From: Candidatus Falkowbacteria bacterium RIFCSPLOWO2_12_FULL_45_13
GTDB lineage: Bacteria > Patescibacteriota > Patescibacteriia > Patescibacteriales > GWC2-42-12
Length of the DNA: 25,661 nt
NCBI GenBank assembly: GCA_001778055.1
Contig: MFFY01000013.1
Span: 1-25,661, forward strand
Direction of reading: 5' to 3'
Shown here: positions 8,469 to 13,976 of the stretch, one piece after another
How positions within the stretch are numbered: position 1 is the stretch's first letter
Layout of the letters: each line of letters begins with the position of its first letter
Program-made: the position numbers and the translations under genes
The notes under the pieces: model-generated
What the model saw: only the letters and a program-made list of their open reading frames with translations
Database searches by the model: none
Told to the model about the DNA's origin: nothing

Positions 8469-8637
8469 TGTCTTTCCGGCCTTTAAGCCGACCGCGTGCC
8501 GCCGAAGCTTTAGCGGTGGCGCAAGGCGAGCCGGAATCCAGAAATTATTAGTATAAATGTCTTTGCTGCTCATCCCTGGATTGTCGTGGCTACGCCAGAT
8601 CTGGCATAGCCACGACAGGTCGGAGCCCGTAATGACA
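8469..8637. repeat. Composite palindromic repeat supplying the tgt leader and start codon
   Basis: Several hairpins lie in tandem. The strongest is at 8582-8617: TGTCGTGGCT...AGCCACGACA, with an 18-nt arm on each side centred on AGATCT and one mismatch. The region also contains GCCGCC...GCGGTGGC and the paired words GAATCCAG and CTGGATT seen in the 2229-2322 repeat. Its right terminus is GTAATGACA, whose ATG at 8632 opens the tgt frame. This 170-bp stretch is the entire gap between the DUF11-like gene and tgt. Confidence 0.75.
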
Positions 8638-9837
8638 AAAGGCATGTTTAAAATCTTGAAAAGATCAAAAATATCTCGGGCGCGATTGGGCCTGATAGCA
8701 ACATCAAGAGGGAGGATTGAGACTCCCTTTTTTACGCCTGACGCCACTTTCGGGCAGATTAAATGTTTAGGCTTGCGGGATCTCGCGGACTTGGGTTTAG
8801 AATGTTTGGTCGTCAACACTTTGCATTTATTTTTGCGTCCTGGCAAAAATATAATAGCGCGCGCGGGCGGCTTAAATAACTATACCGGCTGGCGGCGTCC
8901 GATTTTATCCGACAGCGGCGGTTATCAGGTTTTTTCGCTGATTCATAGAAATAAATCCAGCGCTTCCCCTGGCCGGGCGCCGGATAAAAGCGGCTCCGGC
9001 GGCCGGATTACCGACCTGGCAGCGATTTTTCGTTCGCCCTTGGGCGGCTCCCGGATCAAGCTAACGCCGGAGCAATCAATCAGCCTGCAGTTTAACTTGG
9101 GCGCGCAGATGATGGTTTGTCTTGATGACTGCCCGCCCAATGATTATGACGAGGCTAAGCTGGAAGCCGCGGTCAGGCGCACTATTCTGTGGGCGAAAAG
9201 ATGCCGCCGCCAGTATGACAAGGAAATTAAATCGCGCGGATTTAAAAATAAACGGCCCCTGCTTTTCGCCGTCATTCAGGGCGGCAACAATTTAGCTTTG
9301 CGGGAGTTTTGCGCCGGAGAATTAAAAAAAATCGGCTTTGACGGTTTTGGCTTCGGCGCCAGGCATATTGACGAGCGGGGAAATTTTTTAAGCCAAGCCC
9401 TGGAGAAAACTGCCGGTCAAATTCCGGAAAATAAATTGCGTTTTGGTTTAGGCATCGGCCAGCCCCGGGACATAATCAGATCGGTAAAAATGGGCTGGGA
9501 TATGTTTGATTGCGTCATCCCCACCAGGGAGGGCAGGCACGGCAGGCTTTTCCTAGGGAAAAGAATTTCAAATTTCAAATTTCAAATTTCGAATAACCAT
9601 CCAGAAAATTTTTATGAAACCATTAATATTACCAACGCCAAATTCGCCAAAGATTTTTCGCCGATAAATGAAGCCAGCCGACTGCCGGAATTAAAAAGAC
9701 ATTCCAAAGCCTACCTGAATTATTTATTTAAAATTAAAGAGCCTTTGGCGCTGAGGCTGGCCAGCTTGAATAATTTAGAATTTTATATTAAACTGTTAGG
9801 TGAAATCAGGGGGCTAATAAAAAAGAATAAGTTTTGA
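8632..9837 (+). CDS. tgt: tRNA-guanine(34) transglycosylase (queuine/preQ1 tRNA-ribosyltransferase)
   Basis: The protein has 401 residues. It exchanges guanine-34 in GUN-anticodon tRNAs for preQ1 or queuine. Catalytic aspartates are recognisable: D94 in ILSDSGGYQVFSL and the nucleophile D293 in MFDCVIPTR. DDC at 165-167, VIQGG at 214-218 and RPLLFAV also match. Two departures stand out. The substrate loop normally GGLAVGE reads GFGARHIDE (240-248). The zinc site C-x-C-x2-C plus H is gone: aligned positions are S349, L351, L354 and N380. A segment with four AATTTCA heptamers encodes residues about 312-321. GGAG at 8622-8625 lies 6 bp before ATG 8632; ATG 8644 (MFKILKRSK) is an alternative. No other queuosine gene is in the window. 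Confidence 0.9.
   Translation: MTKGMFKILKRSKISRARLGLIATSRGRIETPFFTPDATFGQIKCLGLRDLADLGLECLVVNTLHLFLRPGKNIIARAGGLNNYTGWRRPILSDSGGYQVFSLIHRNKSSASPGRAPDKSGSGGRITDLAAIFRSPLGGSRIKLTPEQSISLQFNLGAQMMVCLDDCPPNDYDEAKLEAAVRRTILWAKRCRRQYDKEIKSRGFKNKRPLLFAVIQGGNNLALREFCAGELKKIGFDGFGFGARHIDERGNFLSQALEKTAGQIPENKLRFGLGIGQPRDIIRSVKMGWDMFDCVIPTREGRHGRLFLGKRISNFKFQISNNHPENFYETINITNAKFAKDFSPINEASRLPELKRHSKAYLNYLFKIKEPLALRLASLNNLEFYIKLLGEIRGLIKKNKF
9564..9591. repeat. Four tandem copies of a 7-bp repeat (AATTTCA) inside tgt
   Basis: AATTTCA is repeated three times followed by AATTTCG. The unit is not a multiple of three, so each copy is read in a different frame (ISNFKFQIS). Loss or gain of one copy would shift the reading frame before the C-terminal helices. 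Similar AAATTCC words occur in mnmA at 14412-14428. Confidence 0.85.
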
Positions 9838-9869
9838 ACTTTGTTTGCGTAATGGATGAAGCTTTTATT

Positions 9870-9929
9870 TAGGATTTACGCGGCTGATTAACGTTTGGCT
9901 GAAATTAGTAATTTGAAGCTAAGTCCTAA
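9870..9929. repeat. Palindromic element TAGGATTTACGC...GCTAAGTCCTA, copy 1
   Basis: The left end TAGGATTTACGCGGCTGA and right end CTAAGTCCTA are inverted repeats. The same element, better conserved, lies at 12498-12548 in the same orientation. The two copies flank the O-antigen-ligase-like gene. Confidence 0.75.
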
Positions 9930-9994
9930 TTATGATATCGTTAAAATATATTAATATTTAAATCACCCCATTTTTAATCCCGGGGAAAATATTT

Positions 9995-12406
9995 ATGGAA
10001 GAAAAAAAGATTTTATCCAAACACCAGTCAGCCACCACGCACGGGCTAGATTTTGTCATTAACGGCGCGATTTTTTTGGCATTTTTTCTTTGCCCGTTAT
10101 TTTTTACCGGTCTGGTGGCGCAAAATATCGGTTTTGAAAAAATGATTTTATTTTATTTTTTGGCGCTCCTGGGAGCGGTGGCTTGGGTGACCAAGGCCGT
10201 GATCATCGGCGAATTGAATATCAAAAGGACGCCGCTTGATTGGCCGATCGTGGGGTTATTGGCGGTCTATATTATTTCCACCATTTTGTCCGTCAGCCAG
10301 AAAGACAGCCTGATCGGCGTTTACGGCGACCCGGCCAAAAGCCTGGCGGCCGTGGCCATCTTTATCATCTTTTACTATCTGGTCATCAATAATATTAATC
10401 AAAAAAGAATAAAATTATTGTTTTGGGGCCTGGTCGGCTCCACCGCGCTGACGGTAATTTATTCGCTCCTCCAGCTGCTGGGCAAGCATATCTTGCCGCT
10501 GGATTTTACCCGAGCGATCAGCTTTAACCCGCTGGGCACAGCCTCGGGTTTAACCATGTATTTGGTGATCAGCTTGCCCCTTTTAGTCATCGCCCTGGCC
10601 CAAATCGGCGAAATTCATCTTGGTTTAAAGAATAAAGCGGCGCTAATTGTCATTAGGGCCGTCTTGGGAGCGGTAATTTTATTATCACTTTTCGTTCTGA
10701 CCTTATTAAACGGTTTCACCTTTTGGCCAGCCGCTATCGTCGGCATCGTCATTGTCTTGATGTTTCTGCTTTCCAAGATCATTAAAATCACCAGTTCGAA
10801 TTTAGTCATACCGATCGCCACTTTTTTGCTTTTAATTATTCTTTTGGTTTTAGGTAATTTTAATATCATGAGCCTGAATTTGCCCACTGAAGTCAGCTTG
10901 TCGCGTCGGACTTCCTGGGCGATTGCCAAAGCAAGTTTAATGCAGGATCCATTCCTCGGCTCCGGCCCGGCGACTTTTGTTTATGATTTTGTGAAATATA
11001 AAGGCGAGGATTTTAACGCCCTGCCTTTATGGAACGTCCGTTTTGATAATCCATCCGGATATTTATTCGAGTTGGCCGCGACCGTGGGCGGGCTGGGAGC
11101 GCTGGCCGCCGTTGTTATACTCTTAATTGCTTTGTCTATTTGCTTTTTGACTTTGATTAAAGCGCAAAGGAACGAAACACAGTCAATTTTGCTGGCTTTG
11201 TTTTCCAGCTTTATAACCGTTTTGATTTTCGCTCTGCTGTTTTCCTTAAGCAGTTCCATTATTTTAATTTCCGCCATGATATCGATTTTGGCCGTGGCCG
11301 TGGCGATTATCAATTATCCGGACAAATTTAAAGATCTAAACCTGTCTTTCAGGGCCTCGCCCAAATATGCCTTGGCCCTGGCGGCGATTTTCTTAAGTTT
11401 AAGCGCCGGCGTAGTCATCTTATTTACTTTGGGTGTTAAGATGTATCTGGCCGACTACTACGCCAAGCAATCAGTGCTGGCCGCCGATCTGAATCAAAAA
11501 ATAAATAAAATCAGCCAGGCCATAATCTTGGCGCCTTATCAAGACGTCTATTATATAAATTTGGCCAATAATTACATGGCCGTGGCCAATCAAGAGGCCC
11601 AGGGCGGAAGAAACCAGAGCGTGATTGAAAATAGTCTGTCGCTGGCCATAGAAAAGGGCAAAAAGGCCATAGAAATCTCGCCCAATAACGTGGCGGACAG
11701 CGAAGCCATGGCATTAATTTATGAAAACGCCTCTTTCTACGTGCGGGGCGCCTTGGAATGGGCGGAAACTCTCTATAATAAAAACATTACTTTGGAGCCG
11801 AATAATCCGACGCCGTTTATCCGCATGGCATTAATTAATATGGCCAGAGCCAATGCCGAGACTGCCAAGCCGGAGATAAATCACTATATCAACGAAGCCA
11901 TCAAGCAATACGATTTAGCTATCGGCAAAAAAAATGACCTGGGCGCCGCTTATTACGGCAAAGCAATTGCTTACGAAAAGCTGGGCAGCATCAATGACGC
12001 CGTTGACCAGCTGCAGAAAGCCGTGTTGCTCACCCGCGATAACGTGGACTACAGATTTGAACTGGGCCGTCTTTATTTTAACCGAGGCATGAGCCAGAAC
12101 CAGCTTTCGCAAAACGCCGCGGAAAATATAACTGCCGGCGAAGAGTCAAGCGGAGATTTAAGCGTTTCTGGCGGCCAAGGCGGCTCGGCGGTTAAAAATG
12201 ACGACGTTAAAACCGCCGAACAGCTTTTCTTAAGCATTATCCAGACTACCCCGAACCATGCTAACGCGCTTTACAGCTTGGCCCTGCTTTATCAGAAAAC
12301 CGGAGAAACCGCCAACGCCAAGTTGGTGGTTGGGCAATTATTGAGAGTGGTGACAGATCAACCATCAATTGACGTGATTAAAAAACAATTTGCTGGATTA
12401 TACTAA
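9995..12406 (+). CDS. O-antigen ligase/polymerase-like membrane protein with C-terminal TPR domain
   Basis: The protein has 803 residues. The N-terminal part (about 20-485) contains a dozen or so hydrophobic segments. The segment SLMQDPFLGSGPATFVYDFVKYK, after a long periplasmic loop start at RRTSWAIAKA, is the signature region of the Wzy_C/WaaL O-antigen-ligase family. From about residue 500 it is soluble and helical with TPR-like repeats (AAYYGKAIAYEKLGSINDAVDQLQKAV; NALYSLALLYQKTGETANAKLVV). These enzymes polymerise or transfer undecaprenyl-linked glycans outside the membrane, sometimes onto proteins; the TPR tail could bind partners. A low-complexity insert (about 708-735) sits between TPRs. 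ATG 9995 is preceded by an A/T-rich region (TTAAAATATATTAAT) that could hold a promoter; no Shine-Dalgarno sequence is clear. Confidence 0.8.
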   Translation: MEEKKILSKHQSATTHGLDFVINGAIFLAFFLCPLFFTGLVAQNIGFEKMILFYFLALLGAVAWVTKAVIIGELNIKRTPLDWPIVGLLAVYIISTILSVSQKDSLIGVYGDPAKSLAAVAIFIIFYYLVINNINQKRIKLLFWGLVGSTALTVIYSLLQLLGKHILPLDFTRAISFNPLGTASGLTMYLVISLPLLVIALAQIGEIHLGLKNKAALIVIRAVLGAVILLSLFVLTLLNGFTFWPAAIVGIVIVLMFLLSKIIKITSSNLVIPIATFLLLIILLVLGNFNIMSLNLPTEVSLSRRTSWAIAKASLMQDPFLGSGPATFVYDFVKYKGEDFNALPLWNVRFDNPSGYLFELAATVGGLGALAAVVILLIALSICFLTLIKAQRNETQSILLALFSSFITVLIFALLFSLSSSIILISAMISILAVAVAIINYPDKFKDLNLSFRASPKYALALAAIFLSLSAGVVILFTLGVKMYLADYYAKQSVLAADLNQKINKISQAIILAPYQDVYYINLANNYMAVANQEAQGGRNQSVIENSLSLAIEKGKKAIEISPNNVADSEAMALIYENASFYVRGALEWAETLYNKNITLEPNNPTPFIRMALINMARANAETAKPEINHYINEAIKQYDLAIGKKNDLGAAYYGKAIAYEKLGSINDAVDQLQKAVLLTRDNVDYRFELGRLYFNRGMSQNQLSQNAAENITAGEESSGDLSVSGGQGGSAVKNDDVKTAEQLFLSIIQTTPNHANALYSLALLYQKTGETANAKLVVGQLLRVVTDQPSIDVIKKQFAGLY

Positions 12407-12436
12407 ACTCTAAACGATCAAACAAGCAAAATAGCC

Positions 12437-12468
12437 AAGAAGACCGGGTTAAAATCCGGCCTTCTTTA
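12437..12468 (+). terminator. Intrinsic terminator after the O-antigen-ligase-like gene
   Basis: AAGAAGACCGG (12437-12447) pairs with CCGGCCTTCTT (12456-12466) with one mismatch around loop GTTAAAAT. The stem ends in a short T-run. It lies 30 bp after the stop at 12406. Confidence 0.75.
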
Positions 12469-12497
12469 CATATCGTTATTGCCCAATTTATTCAATT

Positions 12498-12548
12498 TAG
12501 GATTTACGCGGTTGACTGAACGGAGGTTTTTCAAATGCGTAAGTCCTA
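12498..12548. repeat. Palindromic element TAGGATTTACGC...GCGTAAGTCCTA, copy 2
   Basis: The arms at 12498-12509 and 12537-12548 match at 11 of 12 positions. The interior begins GGTTGACTGAACGGAGG. The copy at 9870-9929 shares the left 16 bases almost exactly and the right arm. No open frame is inside. I recall elements of this appearance in other Patescibacteria genomes but cannot verify that here. Confidence 0.8.
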
Positions 12549-12631
12549 TTCATGGTAAACTCTCGCATTTTCCTACTATGCTTAGTAAATTGTAATAAGC
12601 AAAAAAAATAGTATAAATTTAAAAAATGCGC

Positions 12632-12637
12632 TATAAT
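12632..12637 (+). promoter_or_regulatory. -10 element giving a near-leaderless SHOCT-protein transcript
   Basis: TATAAT at 12632-12637 is 8 bp before ATG 12646. Transcription would start at about 12644, leaving almost no leader. The -35 region is weak (TAGTAT). Confidence 0.55.
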
Positions 12638-12645
12638 ACAATTAT

Positions 12646-13347
12646 ATGACAAGACTTTTAATTACAACTTTCATTTTCGGATCAATGCTCGTCGCCGGTT
12701 CGGTAAATGCTCAAATGATGGGCGGATTTTCTAATATTTCAGTTGATTGGAACGAAGTGGTTGAGCACACCGCCCGCGAAGAACAGGAAGGCAAAGAGCT
12801 TTGGAATAAACTGTCCGCCAGAGGCGGACAAGCACAAGTAATTACTTGTGCTGATCTAAACGACGAGCAATTCGGGGTTCTTGGCGAATACTTTATGGGA
12901 CAGATGTCCGGTGAATCGCACGCCGCCATGAATGCGATGATGATTCAGGCGCACGGGGAAGAAGGTGAGGAACAGATTCACATTGTCATGGGCAAACGGC
13001 TCTCCGCATGCGACACGTCGGCGACGTTTCCGGCAGAAAGCCTCGGCTGGATGCCGATGATGAATATGATGTGGGGAGGGTGGTCGTCTCCCTTTGGCAG
13101 TAATAATTCAACAAACAATATGATGAATTTTGGATTCGGTCCTTTTGGCAGTTTCGGCTGGATTTTTATGATCCTTTGGTGGGTCTTGATTATCGCCGGT
13201 ATCGTTGCGCTTATCAAATGGCTCACGAGCCAATCTCGCGGCACTCGCCATAACGAAAAATCCGCGCTTGAAATTTTGCGGGAGCGATACGCCCAGGGCG
13301 AGATTAACAAGCAGGAGTTCGAGGAAAAGAAAAAAGAATTAAGTTAG
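12646..13347 (+). CDS. Secreted/membrane SHOCT-domain protein, Met/His-rich
   Basis: The protein has 233 residues. A signal peptide (1-22, ending VNA-Q) is followed by an extracytoplasmic region with C68 and C122, a Met/His-rich stretch (GEYFMGQMSGESHAAMNAMM) and KRLSACD. A glycine/asparagine/methionine-rich linker (134-168) precedes one transmembrane helix (about 171-193). The C-terminal SHOCT motif (SALEILRERYAQGEINKQEFEEKKKEL, 206-232) would lie inside the cell. SHOCT is a short oligomerisation-type motif at the end of many membrane proteins. The Met/His content hints at metal binding, but this is only inference. Residues about 56-69 are encoded by two adjacent palindromes. ATG 12646 is supported by the signal peptide and the close promoter. 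The DsrE-like gene begins 6 bp after the stop, so the two are probably co-transcribed. Confidence 0.75.
   Translation: MTRLLITTFIFGSMLVAGSVNAQMMGGFSNISVDWNEVVEHTAREEQEGKELWNKLSARGGQAQVITCADLNDEQFGVLGEYFMGQMSGESHAAMNAMMIQAHGEEGEEQIHIVMGKRLSACDTSATFPAESLGWMPMMNMMWGGWSSPFGSNNSTNNMMNFGFGPFGSFGWIFMILWWVLIIAGIVALIKWLTSQSRGTRHNEKSALEILRERYAQGEINKQEFEEKKKELS
12812..12852. repeat. Two adjacent palindromes inside the SHOCT-protein gene
   Basis: TGTCCGCC-AGA-GGCGGACA (12812-12830) is a perfect 8-bp stem. It is followed immediately by AGCACAAGTAA/TTACTTGTGCT (12831-12852), a perfect 22-bp palindrome. Both are read through in frame as roughly LSARGGQAQVITCAD. They look like a small inserted element rather than conserved protein sequence. 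Confidence 0.85.
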
Positions 13348-13353
13348 ACTGTT

Positions 13354-13680
13354 ATGAAAATTGGCATCATCTTACAATCCAACAATCCGGAACATATTTG
13401 GAATACGTTCCGTTTTGGCATTACCTCGCTCAAGGCCAATCATGAGGTAACTGTCTTTTTGATGAACGAGGGAGCCGAGCTCGATGCCATTGCCGACACG
13501 GAACATTTTGATATCTCCAAGAAAGTAGCCGAATACAAAGAATTAAAAGGAAACCTGTACGCCTGCGGCACATGTTTGGAAATCCGCGGCAAAAAGGAGG
13601 CCGGAGTCTGCCCTGTCTCTACCATGACAGATTTGCTCAAGATGGTTGAGGAGAGCGATAAGGTGCTCGTGTTCGGATAG
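13354..13680 (+). CDS. DsrE/DsrF-like small sulfur-relay family protein
   Basis: The protein has 108 residues, normal for the family. The fold pattern is that of DsrE/TusD: MKIGIILQSNNPEHIWNTFRFGITSLKANHEVTVFLMNEGAEL, then the cysteine region YACGTCLEIRGKKEAGVCPVSTMTDLLKMV and a final strand KVLVFG. Three cysteines are visible (C71, C74, C86). Family members carry persulfide on a conserved cysteine, so a sulfur-transfer role is possible. mnmA, which uses persulfide sulfur to make 2-thiouridine, follows about 300 bp later, but a promoter and terminator lie between, so a functional link is only a guess. ATG 13354 lies 6 bp after the SHOCT-protein stop. No Shine-Dalgarno sequence is visible. Confidence 0.75.
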   Translation: MKIGIILQSNNPEHIWNTFRFGITSLKANHEVTVFLMNEGAELDAIADTEHFDISKKVAEYKELKGNLYACGTCLEIRGKKEAGVCPVSTMTDLLKMVEESDKVLVFG

Positions 13681-13723
13681 GGATGTTTGTTAAACAAAAA
13701 TGACTTATGCACAACCCGAGATC

Positions 13724-13753
13724 TTGTAGGAATTTTGGGAGGAGTGATATAAT
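13724..13753 (+). promoter_or_regulatory. Promoter of the candidate ncRNA upstream of mnmA
   Basis: TTGTAG (13724-13729), an 18-bp spacer and an extended -10 TGA-TATAAT (13745-13753) form a good promoter. The predicted start is near 13760. No convincing coding region follows; the ATG at 13752 overlaps the -10 and would not be transcribed. Confidence 0.6.
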
Positions 13754-13759
13754 GCGATT

Positions 13760-13867
13760 AACAACCGAATAGCAAATTGCCTCAAGGGGAAACCTGAAAG
13801 GAATTCTAAAGTTCAAGAGCTCGCGATCTGTTACCGCGTAATGTGGTAGCGGATTGCGAGCTTTTTT
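13760..13867 (+). ncRNA. Candidate small RNA or leader RNA, about 108 nt, unassigned family
   Basis: The stretch runs from a predicted start (about 13760) to a strong terminator. The 5' part has small possible stems around CCTCAAGG and CCTGAAAGG (13790-13801). The 3' half is a 20-bp uninterrupted hairpin. I compared it with SRP RNA, 6S, tmRNA, RNase P, T-box and the preQ1 and fluoride riboswitches as I remember them and saw no match. It may be an independent sRNA, or an attenuated leader of mnmA, which starts 110 bp later with its own possible promoter. Confidence 0.45.
13818..13867 (+). terminator. Exceptionally long intrinsic terminator, 20-bp stem
   Basis: Bases 13818-13837 pair with 13843-13862 around the loop GTAAT. 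All 20 positions pair; four are G-U wobbles, the rest Watson-Crick. The stem is followed by TTTTTC. Partial extension by AAG/TTT is possible. Confidence 0.85.
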
Positions 13868-13909
13868 CGTTTCCGGGCCGAAATAATCATGAGAATAAAA
13901 AGAGTTCCC

Positions 13910-13930
13910 AACTTCCGAAAGGAAGTTTTT
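13910..13930 (+). terminator. Small GAAA-loop hairpin with T-run upstream of mnmA
   Basis: AACTTCC-GAAA-GGAAGTT is a perfect 7-bp stem closed by a GNRA-type tetraloop and followed by TTT. It lies between the ncRNA terminator and the mnmA promoter, so it could be a second, weaker terminator or an RNA stabiliser. Confidence 0.4.
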
Positions 13931-13936
13931 AAACTT

Positions 13937-13964
13937 TTGTTTGCATTATTCGGCAAACTATACT
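13937..13964 (+). promoter_or_regulatory. Possible mnmA promoter
   Basis: TTGTTT (13937-13942), a 16-bp spacer and TATACT (13959-13964) put a transcription start near 13971, only about 6 nt before ATG 13977. The transcript would be almost leaderless. Confidence 0.5.
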
Positions 13965-13976
13965 AACTTTTATATT

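Noticed and set aside
8262..8846. A 194-codon open frame on the minus strand across the DUF11-like/tgt junction
   Set aside because: It overlaps two well-supported + strand genes and a palindromic repeat, has no recognisable motif, and is explained as a shadow of codon bias.
9870..12548. Composite transposon formed by the two TAGGATTTACGC elements
   Set aside because: No transposase is present between or near them, and no target-site duplication is obvious; a recombination cassette or simple repeat pair is more cautious.
13752..13772. A six-codon leader peptide (MRLTTE) at the start of the ncRNA unit
   Set aside because: Its ATG overlaps the -10 element, so it would not be transcribed from this promoter, and it has no run of a single amino-acid codon.
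13818..13867. T-box leader, because TTACCGCG resembles part of the T-box antiterminator word
   Set aside because: The full GGGTGGNACCGCG word and the specifier stem are absent, and the sequence is fully used in the terminator stem.
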